This document shows positions 9,800 to 19,444 of a stretch of 64,000 nucleotides of DNA, piece by piece. The stretch comes from Clostridia bacterium (GTDB lineage: Bacteria > Bacillota > Clostridia > Oscillospirales > Feifaniaceae): positions 1 to 64,000 of the forward strand of contig JAFWXR010000037.1 in NCBI GenBank assembly GCA_017517965.1, read 5' to 3'. The notes under the pieces were generated by a model, which searched no databases, had not been told where the DNA came from, and worked only from the letters and a program-made list of their open reading frames with translations. The position numbers and the translations under genes were made by a program. Numbering within the stretch: the first letter of the stretch is position 1; each line of letters opens with the position of its first letter.

Positions 9800-11545
9800 A
9801 TGTTAAAAAAATTGGCGGCGTGTGTCAGGGAATATAAGAAGGAGTCTCTGCTGGCACCGCTTTTTGTGTCACTTGAGGTTATTCTGGAAGTGATAATCCC
9901 GTTTTTAATGGCGTTTCTTATAGATAAGGGCGTTGAAAAGGGAGATATGGGTTACATACTTAAAATGGGCGGACTCATTATATTATGCTGTGTTGCATCG
10001 CTCGTCTGCGGTGCCCTGTCGGGTAAGTATGCGGCGAGAGCGTCGACGGGTTTTGCAAAAAATCTGCGCCACGATATGTATCATAACGTGCAGAATTTTT
10101 CTTTCTCGAATATTGACCGTTTTTCGACGTCAAGTCTTGTTACGAGAATGACGACCGACGTTTCAAACGTTCAGAATGCATATATGATGATAGTGCGAGT
10201 TGCCGTACGCAGTCCTATGATGATGATTTGCGCGATGATAATGTCGTTTAACATAAGCGTTAAACTTGCACTCGTGTTCGTATGCGTGCTGCCTTTCCTT
10301 GCGACTGTAATTTTCGGTATTGCTATTAAGGCACATCCTACGTTTGAAAGGGTTTTCAAAACGTATGATAAGCTCAACAACGTTGTGGGCGAGAATTTAA
10401 GCGGTATCCGTGTCGTTAAATCCTTCGTGCGTGAAGAATATGAAAAGGAAAAGTTCGGCAACATATCAGAGGATATCTATAAAGACTTTACAAAAGCAGA
10501 AAAACTGCTTGCCTTCAATAACCCTGCCATGATGACGGCATCATATACCTGTATGCTGCTTGTCTGCTGGCTCGGTGCAAAGATGATTGTAAACTCGGGC
10601 GCAACGACCATGACTACGGGCCTTCTCACGAGCTTTATTTCATATTCAATGCAGATACTTATGAGTCTTATGATGTTCTCTATGGTATTTGTTATGATAA
10701 TAATTGCTCGTTCGTCGGCTGAACGTATTACGGAAGTGCTTTCCGAGGTGAGCGACCTTCAGAACCCCGAAAATCCGATATATGAAGTTGCAGACGGCTC
10801 GGTAAAATTTGAAGACGTAAATTTCTCCTATTCCAAAAAGAAGAAAAAGCCTGCTATATCAAACGTCAACCTCGACATAAAATCGGGTGAGACGATAGGC
10901 ATAATCGGCGGTACGGGCTCGTCTAAATCAACACTTGTTTCACTTATTCCGAGACTTTACGACGTTACCGACGGCAGAGTGCTTGTCGGCGGCAGGGACG
11001 TTCGTGAATATGATATACAGACACTTCGTGACAGCGTTGCAATGGTGCTTCAAAAAAACGTGCTTTTCTCGGGAACTATAAAAGAAAATCTGCGCTGGGG
11101 CAATAAGGATGCTACGGACGAGGAAATAAAACACGCTTGTGTTCTTGCCTGTGCGGATGAATTTGTCAGCGCTTTCCCTGACGGTTACGACACCTATATT
11201 GAACAGGGCGGTACGAACGTTTCGGGTGGACAGAAACAGCGTCTGTGTATAGCAAGGGCACTTCTTAAAAAGCCTAAAATACTCATTCTTGACGACAGTA
11301 CGAGTGCCGTTGACACCAAAACGGATGCGATTATAAGAAAGGCATTTAAAGAGGAAATTCCCGATACGACCAAGTTTATAATCGCACAGAGGATATCCTC
11401 GGTGCAGGATGCTGACCGCACGATAGTGCTTGAGGGCGGCAGAGTTGTCGACTTCGGTTCGCATGACGAACTTCTTTCAAGATGCGATATTTACAGAGAA
11501 GTATATGAATCACAGGTGAAGGGGGATGAGGAAAATGGCAAATAA
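9800..11545 (+). CDS. Heterodimeric ABC exporter, subunit with degenerate catalytic site
   Basis: 581 residues: six-helix exporter membrane domain (about 1-320) fused to an ATPase. The nucleotide-binding domain has Walker A GGTGSSKST (about 370), signature SGGQKQR (about 475), Walker B LILDDSTSAVD (about 496) and AQRIS at the H-loop (about 528). The catalytic Glu after Walker B is Asp and the H-loop His is Gln. That is the pattern of the inactive-site half of heterodimeric exporters such as TM287/288, LmrCD and BmrCD. ATG 9800 follows AAGGAG. Its 3' end overlaps the partner gene, so the two are co-translated. Probable role is export of a drug, lipid or peptide; the substrate is unknown. Confidence 0.9.
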   Translation: MLKKLAACVREYKKESLLAPLFVSLEVILEVIIPFLMAFLIDKGVEKGDMGYILKMGGLIILCCVASLVCGALSGKYAARASTGFAKNLRHDMYHNVQNFSFSNIDRFSTSSLVTRMTTDVSNVQNAYMMIVRVAVRSPMMMICAMIMSFNISVKLALVFVCVLPFLATVIFGIAIKAHPTFERVFKTYDKLNNVVGENLSGIRVVKSFVREEYEKEKFGNISEDIYKDFTKAEKLLAFNNPAMMTASYTCMLLVCWLGAKMIVNSGATTMTTGLLTSFISYSMQILMSLMMFSMVFVMIIIARSSAERITEVLSEVSDLQNPENPIYEVADGSVKFEDVNFSYSKKKKKPAISNVNLDIKSGETIGIIGGTGSSKSTLVSLIPRLYDVTDGRVLVGGRDVREYDIQTLRDSVAMVLQKNVLFSGTIKENLRWGNKDATDEEIKHACVLACADEFVSAFPDGYDTYIEQGGTNVSGGQKQRLCIARALLKKPKILILDDSTSAVDTKTDAIIRKAFKEEIPDTTKFIIAQRISSVQDADRTIVLEGGRVVDFGSHDELLSRCDIYREVYESQVKGDEENGK

Positions 11546-13460
11546 TATGGGTCGTCCTCCCAAAGGTGTGAGAATGCCGGGCATGAAGCTTGACAAGGGT
11601 GCTGCTATGCGCCTTATCAAGTATATCGGCAGGAATTACGCTTTTCATATCGTTGCAGTGCTCGCATGCATTGTAATCAGCGCTTTCTGTACCGTTCAGG
11701 GTACGCTTTTTCTTGAAACACTTATCGACGATTATATCGTTCCGCTGACAAATCAGAAGCTTGCAGGGCAGGCGGTTGATTTTACGCCTATGCTGTGGGC
11801 AATTTTAAAAATGGCGGGAATATATGCCGTTGCGATAGTTGCCTCTTATACCAATAACAGAATAATGGTGGTCGTGGCACAGGGCACACTCAAGAATATA
11901 CGTGACGATATGTTTGCACATATGCAGACACTTCCCATAAAATTCTTTGATACCCATACACACGGCGACGTGATGAGTCATTACACCAACGATACCGACA
12001 CTCTGCGACAGATGATAGCGCAGTCGCTTCCTCAGCTTATAAACTCGTCGATAACGATAGTTACCGTGTTTATATCCATGTGTCTTACTAACTGGCTCCT
12101 GACACTTCTTGTTATGTGTACAATCAGTTCCATGATGGTCGTTTCGAGAAAAATTGCAGGAAGAAGCGGAAGATACTTTTTAGGACAGCAGGTATCACTC
12201 GGTAAGGTAAACGGCTATATCGAAGAAATGATAAAAGGTCAGAAGGTTGTCAAGGTTTTCTGCCACGAAGAAGAAGCGAAGGCAGATTTTGACAAACTCA
12301 ATGACGAACTTGCCGAAAATGCATATAAGGCAAATAAATTTGCCAATATCCTTATGCCTATATTGGGCAACCTCGGTCATTTGCAGTACGTTATCGTTGC
12401 AATAGCAGGCGGATTTATCGCACTCTACGGCGGTAACGTTGTGACGCTGACACTTGGCGGTCTTGTCACCTTCCTCACGCTTACGAAGAATTTTACGATG
12501 CCCGTAAATCAGGTTTCAAACCAGATAAACGCCGTTATTATGGCACTTGCAGGTGCATCAAGAATATTTGCACTTATGGATGAAGCGAGTGAAGAGGATA
12601 ACGGCTACGTCACACTCGTAAATGCAAAGTATGATGAAAACGGCAATATAACCGAGTCGGAAAAACGTACGGGTATGTGGGCGTGGAAACATCCTCACGA
12701 AACGGGTGAACTCACTTATACGCTTCTTGAGGGCGACGTGCGTATGTTTGAAGTGGACTTCAGTTATGACGGTAAAAAGACCGTTCTTACAGACGTTTCA
12801 CTCTACGCAAAGCCGGGACAGAAGGTTGCCTTCGTCGGTGCAACGGGTGCAGGTAAGACGACGATAACCAATCTTATCAACCGTTTCTACGACATTGCTG
12901 ACGGAAAAATCAGATATGACGGTATAAATATAAACAAAATCAGAAAAACTGATTTAAGACGTTCAATGGGCATCGTTTTGCAGGACACCAATCTCTTTAC
13001 GGGAACGGTTATGGAAAACATAAGATACGGCAAACTTGATGCTACCGATGAAGAGGTCTATGCCGCAGCAAAGCTTGCAAATGCGGATGACTTTATTTCC
13101 CGTCTGCCCGACGGTTACGACACTATGCTCACGGGTAACGGAAGTCAGCTTTCACAGGGACAGAGACAGCTTATATCCATAGCGAGAGCGGCGATTGCCG
13201 ACCCGCCCGTAATGATACTTGACGAGGCTACTTCAAGCATAGACACCCGTACCGAAGCGATTGTGCAGAGGGGTATGGACCAGCTTATGAAGGGCAGAAC
13301 GGTGTTTGTTATAGCACACCGCCTTTCAACTGTAAAGAACTCCGACGTTATCATGGTGCTTGACCACGGAAAGATTATCGAACGTGGCAGTCACGATGAA
13401 CTTATAGCACAGAAGGGTAACTATTACAGACTCTATACGGGAGCCTTCGAGTTAGAATAA
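11535..13460 (+). CDS. Heterodimeric ABC exporter, subunit with canonical catalytic residues
   Basis: 641 residues from ATG 11535; an in-frame ATG at 11526 lies directly against the AAGGGGG ribosome-binding site and is less likely. Membrane domain about 30-335, then an ATPase with Walker A GATGAGKTT (about 435), Walker B MILDEATSSID retaining the catalytic Glu (about 560) and AHRLST with the H-loop His (about 593). The signature is the atypical LSQGQRQ. An insertion of about 45 residues between the two domains carries a charged and Trp-rich segment. Complementary to the preceding subunit: one consensus and one degenerate ATP site per heterodimer. A terminator follows immediately. Confidence 0.9.
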   Translation: MANNMGRPPKGVRMPGMKLDKGAAMRLIKYIGRNYAFHIVAVLACIVISAFCTVQGTLFLETLIDDYIVPLTNQKLAGQAVDFTPMLWAILKMAGIYAVAIVASYTNNRIMVVVAQGTLKNIRDDMFAHMQTLPIKFFDTHTHGDVMSHYTNDTDTLRQMIAQSLPQLINSSITIVTVFISMCLTNWLLTLLVMCTISSMMVVSRKIAGRSGRYFLGQQVSLGKVNGYIEEMIKGQKVVKVFCHEEEAKADFDKLNDELAENAYKANKFANILMPILGNLGHLQYVIVAIAGGFIALYGGNVVTLTLGGLVTFLTLTKNFTMPVNQVSNQINAVIMALAGASRIFALMDEASEEDNGYVTLVNAKYDENGNITESEKRTGMWAWKHPHETGELTYTLLEGDVRMFEVDFSYDGKKTVLTDVSLYAKPGQKVAFVGATGAGKTTITNLINRFYDIADGKIRYDGININKIRKTDLRRSMGIVLQDTNLFTGTVMENIRYGKLDATDEEVYAAAKLANADDFISRLPDGYDTMLTGNGSQLSQGQRQLISIARAAIADPPVMILDEATSSIDTRTEAIVQRGMDQLMKGRTVFVIAHRLSTVKNSDVIMVLDHGKIIERGSHDELIAQKGNYYRLYTGAFELE

Positions 13461-13461
13461 T

Positions 13462-13494
13462 AAAAAACCGATGGTATTATCCCATCGGTTTTTA
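13462..13494 (+). terminator. Rho-independent terminator of the exporter operon
   Basis: AAAAACCGATGG stem pairing with CCATCGGTTTTT around a 7-nt loop, starting 2 nt after the stop codon. Confidence 0.9.
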
Positions 13495-13557
13495 TTATGT
13501 ATATTTATTTTTATGACTGAACATATTATCAGTAGAAGATGTTTTGGAGGAATATTT

Positions 13558-16500
13558 ATGCAAAGAAAGCGTGAAACGATGGATGGAAATACTGCGGCGG
13601 CGTACGTGGCGTATGCTTTTTCGGATGCTGCGGCAATCTATCCGATAACGCCGTCATCACCCATGGCGGAAATAACTGACGTGTGGGCGTCGGGCGGACG
13701 AAAAAATCTGTTCGGAGATATCGTAAAGGTCGTCGAAATGCAGTCGGAGGCAGGTGCCGCAGGCACACTTCACGGCGCTCTTGCGGCAGGGGCACTTACA
13801 ACGACCTTTACCGCCTCTCAGGGCCTGCTTCTTATGATACCGAATATGTATAAAATCGCAGGTGAGGGGCTGCCCTGCGTTATTCACGTTTCCGCACGTA
13901 CCGTGGCAACTCATGCACTGAGCATTTTCGGTGACCACAGCGATATATATGCCTGTCGGCAGACGGGTTTTGGTATGCTTTGCGAAAACAACGTTCAGGA
14001 GATAATGGATCTTGCGGTCGTGGCACATCTTGCCTCAATCGAGGGTAGAGTGCCCGTTTTAAATTTCTTTGACGGCTTTCGCACATCACACGAGATACAG
14101 AAAATAGAAAAATGGGACTATGACGATCTTGAAAAAATGCTCGATAAAGAGGCTGTAAATACGTTTCGTCAGCAGTCGCTCAGCCCCGAAGCACCTGCAA
14201 TACGGGGTTCACACGAAAATCCCGATATATATTTTCAGCACCGTGAGGCGTGTAACGAATCTTACGGGCGTTTTCCCGACGTCGTTCAAAAGTGTATGGA
14301 CAGGGTAAATGCCCTTATCGGCACCGATTATAAACTTTTCAATTACTACGGTGCACCCGATGCAGAGCGTGTAATAATTGCAATGGGCTCGGTATGCGAT
14401 ACGGCAGAGCAGGCAATAGATATTCTCGCTGAAAAGGGCGAAAAGGTCGGGCTTGTAAAGGTGCGACTTTACAGACCTTTCTGTGTGGATAAATTTACCT
14501 CATCCATCCCCAAAACCGTCAAAAAAATTGCCGTTTTGGACAGAACGAAGGAGCCGGGTGCAGTTGGTGAACCGCTTTATACGGACGTTACGTCGGCACT
14601 TTATCAGGCGGGCATAACGGATATGACGGTAATCGGCGGAAGATACGGTCTTTCATCGAAGGATACACCCGTATCAAGTCTGCTTGCGGTGTATGAAGAA
14701 CTTAAAAAAGACTGTCCCAAAAACGCCTTTACAATCGGCATAAACGATGACGTGACAAATCTCTCGCTTCCCGAAGGTGAGGCGGTTGCCGATAAGGATG
14801 TTTTTGCCTGCAAATTCTTCGGCCTCGGCGGTGACGGCACCGTCGGTGCAAATAAAAACTCGGTTAAGATTGTGGGGGACAATACCGACAAATACGTGCA
14901 GGCGTATTTTCAGTACGACTCGAAAAAAACGGGTGGCATCACAATATCTCATCTGCGGTTTTCGGATAAAAAAATAAAAGCGCCATACTACGTAAGAAAG
15001 GCGGATTTTGTTGCCTGCCACAACCCATCTTATATAGATAAGGGCTATAAAATGGCAGAGTATCTGAAGCACGGCGGAACGTTTCTCATAAATTGCAGCT
15101 GGGATGAGAAGGAACTTAGTGAGCATCTTTCACCTGATGCAAAAAGGTATATTTGTCAGAATGACATACGGGTATATACCGTTGATGCGCTTGAAATAGC
15201 TCAAAAAAACGGTATGGGACGCCATATAAATACGGTTTTACAGATGGCGTTTTTTGCACTGACCGACATTATTCCACCCGATAAGGCAAAGGAATATATC
15301 AAGGAGGCGGCGTACAAATCCTACTCGGCAAAGGGGGATGAGGTTGTTAATGCAAACTACGCCGCCATTGACGAGGGGGCAAAGGCTTATAAAAAAATAA
15401 ACGTCCCGTCCGAATGGGCAAATGCAACCGACGGTGAGGAAAAAATTAAAGTAAGCGGTAAAAAAGACACGGTAAAAATGGTCAAAAACCTGCTTGAGCC
15501 GATTTCGCTTTTAAAGGGTGATAATCTGCCCGTATCGGCATTCAAAGAGTATGAAAACGGTCAGTTTTACTCAGGGGCATCGGCGTTTGAAAAGAGGGGC
15601 GTTGCCGTAACCGTGCCCGAATGGATACCCGAAAACTGTATTCAGTGTGCCACCTGCTCATTTGTCTGTCCTCATGCCACGATAAGAACGTTTTTGCTGA
15701 GTGGTGAGGAGGCGGAGAAAGCACCGTCTGGGCTTAAAATTGCCTCTGCAAAGGGCAAAGGACTTGAAGAATATAAGTTCTCGGTTATGGTGTCACCGCT
15801 CGATTGTATGGGGTGTATGGTATGTCTTAACGCCTGCCCTGCGAACAAGGCAGGCAGACCTGCGTTAAAACAGGTATCTCAGGAGAGTCAGACCTTCCGT
15901 CAACCTGCTTTTGAATACGCCGTCTCACACGTGGAAAAGAAGGAGACTACGCTTCCCCTCGGAAGTGTGAAGGGAAGTCAGATGAACAGACCGCTTTTAG
16001 AATTCTCCGGCTCGTGTGCAGGCTGTGCCCAGACGGCTTATGCACGGCTTATCACACAGCTTTTCGGCGAGAGAATGTATATATCCAATGCGACGGGATG
16101 TTCGTCCATATGGGGCGGACCTGCGGCGGCATCGCCCTACACCTTTACAAAAGAGGGCAGGGGACCTGCATGGTCAAATTCGCTTTTTGAGGACAATGCC
16201 GAGCACGGATACGGCATTTATCTCGGACAGAAAATACTGCGTGACAGACTGATAAAAGAGGTCGAAAATATTGACACCGATACCGCAAATGAGTATTTAA
16301 AAACTCTCGATGACGGCAGGGAAAATGACGTTGCGACGAAAAAACTCGTTGAAGAGCTTAAAGATGAGAAAATACTTCAAAATAAAAAGTGGCTGTCCAA
16401 AAAATCCGTCTGGATATTCGGCGGTGACGGCTGGGCATACGATATCGGCTACGGAGGTCTTGACCACGTTCTCTCCTCGGGGGCGGACGTAAATATCTTT

Positions 16501-17043
16501 GTGTTTGATACCGAGGTTTACTCAAACACGGGCGGTCAGGCATCAAAGGCAACGGGCAAGGGTGCCGTAGCACAGTTTGCGGTGCTCGGCAAGGAAAGTA
16601 AAAAGAAAAATCTTGCTGAAATGGCAATGAGTTACGGCAACGTCTACGTGGCGCAAATTGCAATGGGTGCGGATATGAATCAGACCTTAAAGGCAATTAT
16701 TGCTGCCGAGAATTATAAGGGCACTTCGCTTATAATAGCTTATTCACCCTGCGAAATGCACGGTATCAAGGGCGGTATGTCAAATTCGATGCTTGAAATG
16801 AAAAAGGCGGTTGATGCGGGTTACTGGCATCTTTTCAGGTATGACCCGCTTGGCACACCGAAGTTTGTAATCGACAGTAAGGAGCCTAAGGAAAGTTACG
16901 AGGACTTTTTAGAGGGTGAGACGAGATACAGCCGTCTTGAGCGTTTCTCGCCCGAGCGTGCAAAGGCACTTTTTGAATCAGCATCAAAAGAAAGTAAAGA
17001 GAGATACGAGCATTTAAAGAGGCTTGAAAGTTTGTACAGTTAA
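13558..17043 (+). CDS. nifJ: Pyruvate:ferredoxin (flavodoxin) oxidoreductase, single chain
   Basis: 1161 residues from ATG 13558, chosen for the TTTGGAGG ribosome-binding site and the family-typical start RETMDGNTAAAYVAYAFSDA; a longer in-frame reading to 13471 runs back into the terminator. It cleaves pyruvate with CoA to acetyl-CoA, CO2 and reduced ferredoxin in the cytoplasm, the core step of anaerobic pyruvate metabolism. Visible domains: N-terminal pyrimidine-binding domain with YPITPSSPMAE, middle CoA and transketolase-like domains, a two-cluster ferredoxin domain (CIQCATCSFVCP about 695; CMGCMVCLNACP about 751), the cluster/TPP region GSCAGCAQTAYARL, and TPP-binding GDGWAYDIGYGG (about 956). 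The stop codon lies inside the 5' arm of the palindromic element that follows. Confidence 0.97.
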   Translation: MQRKRETMDGNTAAAYVAYAFSDAAAIYPITPSSPMAEITDVWASGGRKNLFGDIVKVVEMQSEAGAAGTLHGALAAGALTTTFTASQGLLLMIPNMYKIAGEGLPCVIHVSARTVATHALSIFGDHSDIYACRQTGFGMLCENNVQEIMDLAVVAHLASIEGRVPVLNFFDGFRTSHEIQKIEKWDYDDLEKMLDKEAVNTFRQQSLSPEAPAIRGSHENPDIYFQHREACNESYGRFPDVVQKCMDRVNALIGTDYKLFNYYGAPDAERVIIAMGSVCDTAEQAIDILAEKGEKVGLVKVRLYRPFCVDKFTSSIPKTVKKIAVLDRTKEPGAVGEPLYTDVTSALYQAGITDMTVIGGRYGLSSKDTPVSSLLAVYEELKKDCPKNAFTIGINDDVTNLSLPEGEAVADKDVFACKFFGLGGDGTVGANKNSVKIVGDNTDKYVQAYFQYDSKKTGGITISHLRFSDKKIKAPYYVRKADFVACHNPSYIDKGYKMAEYLKHGGTFLINCSWDEKELSEHLSPDAKRYICQNDIRVYTVDALEIAQKNGMGRHINTVLQMAFFALTDIIPPDKAKEYIKEAAYKSYSAKGDEVVNANYAAIDEGAKAYKKINVPSEWANATDGEEKIKVSGKKDTVKMVKNLLEPISLLKGDNLPVSAFKEYENGQFYSGASAFEKRGVAVTVPEWIPENCIQCATCSFVCPHATIRTFLLSGEEAEKAPSGLKIASAKGKGLEEYKFSVMVSPLDCMGCMVCLNACPANKAGRPALKQVSQESQTFRQPAFEYAVSHVEKKETTLPLGSVKGSQMNRPLLEFSGSCAGCAQTAYARLITQLFGERMYISNATGCSSIWGGPAAASPYTFTKEGRGPAWSNSLFEDNAEHGYGIYLGQKILRDRLIKEVENIDTDTANEYLKTLDDGRENDVATKKLVEELKDEKILQNKKWLSKKSVWIFGGDGWAYDIGYGGLDHVLSSGADVNIFVFDTEVYSNTGGQASKATGKGAVAQFAVLGKESKKKNLAEMAMSYGNVYVAQIAMGADMNQTLKAIIAAENYKGTSLIIAYSPCEMHGIKGGMSNSMLEMKKAVDAGYWHLFRYDPLGTPKFVIDSKEPKESYEDFLEGETRYSRLERFSPERAKALFESASKESKERYEHLKRLESLYS

Positions 17044-17198
17044 AAACAGCAAGTTGTAATATGCCCTATGAATAGGTAAATTTCAGTTGTTTAGTTGCGT
17101 AAGGTTGTAGCAAGGCTTTGTGCCTTGCAAAACCGACAATGCTAAAAAACGGAGATTTAACATTCATAGGACGTATGGAAATTTGCTGTTTTTAACTG
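17037..17198 (+). ncRNA. Long imperfect palindrome / rod-like structured RNA element after PFOR
   Basis: The ends form a perfect 16-bp inverted repeat: CAGTTAAAAACAGCAA (17037-17052) against 17183-17198. Inside are CCTATGAAT (17065-17073) with ATTCATAGG (17162-17170), AAATTTC (17078-17084) with GAGATTT (17152-17158, one G-U), GTTGTTTAG (17086-17094) with CTAAAAAAC (17142-17150, one mismatch), GGTT with AACC, and an apical GCAAGGC-TTTGT-GCCTTGC hairpin (17110-17128). The whole folds into one rod. The G-U pair is available only in the plus-strand transcript. It overlaps the PFOR stop and is the only candidate 3' end for that mRNA. It could be a structured 3' UTR or terminator, a small RNA, or a MITE-like insertion. 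Confidence 0.6.
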
Positions 17199-17229
17199 AA
17201 GGTAAATGTCGGAAATTGTCGTAATATTG

Positions 17230-17258
17230 TTGAACAGATTTCATTGATACTGTATAAT
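17230..17258 (+). promoter_or_regulatory. Sigma-A promoter of the SLH-GH25 gene
   Basis: TTGAAC at 17230-17235, 17-bp spacer, consensus TATAAT at 17253-17258. Confidence 0.85.
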
Positions 17259-17261
17259 ATT

Positions 17262-17285
17262 CCCGTGACGGTATTTCGTCACGGG
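17262..17285 (+). promoter_or_regulatory. 5'-terminal mRNA hairpin abutting the ribosome-binding site
   Basis: CCCGTGACG-GTATTT-CGTCACGGG, a perfect 9-bp stem starting at or within a few nucleotides of the predicted transcription start. Its 3' arm runs into the GGGAGGGA ribosome-binding site. It may stabilise the 5' end or limit translation. Confidence 0.6.
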
Positions 17286-17292
17286 AGGGACA

Positions 17293-18624
17293 ATGAAAAA
17301 ATACTTATGTTTAATACTTGCGGTCGTTATGTGCATATCGGCAAACGCCGTGTTGTACAGCGACGTGGCGGAGGGTAACTGGTTTTATCCTTACGTCAGC
17401 GATTTGAGTGAAAAGAATATAATTACGGGTTATCCCGACGGCAGTTTCAAGCCTGACGGTGACGTTACGCTTGGTGAGGCATTAAAACTTATACTTCTTG
17501 CCGCGGGCATTCCTGCGCAGGAGCCTGCAGACAATCATTGGGCAGGCGGTTATCTCAAATATGCTCTTGAAAAGGGGTATATTGCAGATAAAACGGTCGA
17601 AAATCTCGATGAATACGTAGACAGACTCACAATAGTGCAGACGGCGGCAAAGGCACTGGAACTGAGTGAATCCGAAAACGAAACTCCGTTTTCGGATACG
17701 GATGATGCGCTTGTCACCGCTATGGTCGATGAGGGTATTATCGAAGGCAGTATTGACTTGTCGGGCAACAAGGTGTTTGACCCCGATTCATTTCTCACCA
17801 GGGCAGAGGTTTCTGCAATCGTTTACAGAATAAATACAGCAAACGTGCACGAAGGACAGATAAAGTACCGTGACAAATGGTACGATATTCTTCCCGACGT
17901 TCCCGTGAGTTCATATGACACAAGTCTTTTTGTCAAAAATGAAAACGGCATAATGACCTATGCCGATGAAAGCAGGCAGACGCATCTCGGCATTGACGTT
18001 TCCTCGCATCAGGGTGAGATAGACTGGCAGAAGGTTGCGTCTTCGGGAGTGGAATTTGTGTTTGTCAGAGTCGGCTACAGAGGCTACGGTAAGAGTGGCA
18101 GTTTAAACGTTGACAAAAATTATAAACAGAACATCGAGGGGGCAAAATCGGCAGGCCTTAAGGTTGGAGTATACTTTTTCTCGCAGGCAACGTCTATGAC
18201 AGAGGCTATCGAAGAGGCGAGGATGACGCTTGACCTCGTTAAAGACTATGAGATAGATTATCCGATAGTTTTTGACTGGGAGATTATAGGCACAGCCTCG
18301 GCAAGAACGGACAACGTTAGTTCCGTAACGCTTAACTCGGCGGCAAACGCCTTCTGTGATGTTATCAAGGGGGCAGGCTACATTCCGATGGTCTATTTCA
18401 ATAAGCATGTCGGATACACGAAATACGATTTAAGCACCGTAAAGGACAACTATTTCTGGTTTGCACATTACAGTGATGCACCTGATTTTTACTATGACTT
18501 TGACATATGGCAGTACACCGCATCAGGCAGGATTGACGGCATCAAAGGCGACGTTGATATGAACATCAGTTTTACCGATTTAAGCATACCCAAAGAAGTA
18601 AATAAGAAAGACTATACCGATTAA
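17293..18624 (+). CDS. S-layer-homology-anchored GH25 muramidase (lysozyme)
   Basis: 443 residues with a short signal peptide (about 1-18) and three SLH repeats (about 20-180; FYPYVSDLSEKNIITGYPDG is the clearest). After a linker comes a glycoside hydrolase family 25 domain from about 233 (HLGIDVSSHQGEIDW, FVFVRVGYRG, DWEI near 328, WQYTASGRIDGIKGDVDMN). GH25 enzymes cleave the MurNAc-GlcNAc bond of peptidoglycan; the acidic DxE-type residues are present. SLH repeats dock to pyruvylated secondary wall polymer, so the enzyme should sit on the outer wall and act in wall turnover or separation. Single gene with its own promoter; its stop lies inside the terminator. Confidence 0.92.
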   Translation: MKKYLCLILAVVMCISANAVLYSDVAEGNWFYPYVSDLSEKNIITGYPDGSFKPDGDVTLGEALKLILLAAGIPAQEPADNHWAGGYLKYALEKGYIADKTVENLDEYVDRLTIVQTAAKALELSESENETPFSDTDDALVTAMVDEGIIEGSIDLSGNKVFDPDSFLTRAEVSAIVYRINTANVHEGQIKYRDKWYDILPDVPVSSYDTSLFVKNENGIMTYADESRQTHLGIDVSSHQGEIDWQKVASSGVEFVFVRVGYRGYGKSGSLNVDKNYKQNIEGAKSAGLKVGVYFFSQATSMTEAIEEARMTLDLVKDYEIDYPIVFDWEIIGTASARTDNVSSVTLNSAANAFCDVIKGAGYIPMVYFNKHVGYTKYDLSTVKDNYFWFAHYSDAPDFYYDFDIWQYTASGRIDGIKGDVDMNISFTDLSIPKEVNKKDYTD

Positions 18625-18638
18625 GGTATAGTCTTTTT
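18607..18638. terminator. Bidirectional terminator between converging genes
   Basis: AAAGACTATACC / GGTATAGTCTTT around a 6-nt loop, overlapping the GH25 stop codon on the plus strand and adjoining the NERD stop on the minus strand. A near-copy of this stem ends the tRNA-Arg transcript at 19613-19648. Confidence 0.85.
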
Positions 18639-19375
18639 TAGTATTTAGTTGTGTATCTGCATTTAGGAAAATTTTTACATCCATAGAATTTTCCGTTTTT
18701 TCCTTCTCGAAGAACAAGGTCTGTCTTGCAATAAGGGCATATTTTTTTGTTTGACATCTCTTCCAAAGATTCCTTATAGGCGATTACCTGTTGTTTGTGG
18801 TCTGTTCGTGCATCTTTCCCTGAATATTGATTAGCCTTTATATACTCTAAGATCCTTTGTTTTTGTTCAGGATCAAGTACAACAGGTTTTTTATCTGAAA
18901 GTTTGTACAAGGCACGCTCCATGGCATATAATGAGTTGCAAATGGCAGTGTTTTCATCAGTATTACCACTGAGTTTAAAATCATCACAGAACATAGTGAC
19001 AACTGAAAAAAATGGAATGTCACCAAAATCTCTTAAAAACGTTTTCAGATATTCAACATGCTTTTTGTTCTGTTTTATTGGACTGTAAATCTCGTATTTT
19101 TTTCCGAATTTATAATAGTACCACTTTGATTTTTGACAATCACCATAGATTTTAGCATCGGTAAACATCTTGACTTCAACAACGTAGATGCCTTTGCCAC
19201 CGATTATAATCAAGTCTATTTGAGAGGTGTTTCCGTCTGCACCATCGATCAATACATCATGTAAAACAAGTGCTCCCGGTATTGTTTTTGAAAAAATTTT
19301 AGACAACCATTCACCGAAACTGCCTTTTAGTTCATTAACCGTTGGTATTTTCTTTATGAAATCAAATAATCCCAT
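18638..19375 (-). CDS. NERD-domain protein with C-terminal topoisomerase-type zinc ribbon
   Basis: 245 residues. The N-terminal half is a NERD (nuclease-related) domain of the restriction-endonuclease-like fold: GNTSQIDLIIIGGKGIYVVE followed by VK gives the Asp and Glu-x-Lys expected for a PD-(D/E)xK core. The C-terminus is a four-Cys ribbon (CPYCKTDLV ... GCKNFPKC) like those of bacterial topoisomerase I. No signal peptide. The exact role is unknown; NERD proteins are usually assigned to nucleic-acid processing or defence. The gene looks distinctly more AT-rich than its neighbours and stands alone between two related terminators beside a tRNA, which suggests lateral acquisition. Confidence 0.85.
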   Translation of the reverse strand: MGLFDFIKKIPTVNELKGSFGEWLSKIFSKTIPGALVLHDVLIDGADGNTSQIDLIIIGGKGIYVVEVKMFTDAKIYGDCQKSKWYYYKFGKKYEIYSPIKQNKKHVEYLKTFLRDFGDIPFFSVVTMFCDDFKLSGNTDENTAICNSLYAMERALYKLSDKKPVVLDPEQKQRILEYIKANQYSGKDARTDHKQQVIAYKESLEEMSNKKICPYCKTDLVLREGKNGKFYGCKNFPKCRYTTKY

Positions 19376-19444
19376 AGCAATCCTCGATAATATGTTTTTT
19401 TAATTATATCAGAATTGTAAAAGTATATCAAGTTTTGGTAGCAG

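Noticed and set aside
10940-11464. 174-codon antisense frame over the ABC exporter ATPase
   Set aside because: The sense strand is a clear ATPase with all motifs; the antisense product has biased composition and no ribosome-binding site.
17037-17198. Interpretation of the palindrome as 6S RNA
   Set aside because: No large central bubble, too short for clostridial 6S RNA, no own promoter, and it begins inside a coding sequence.
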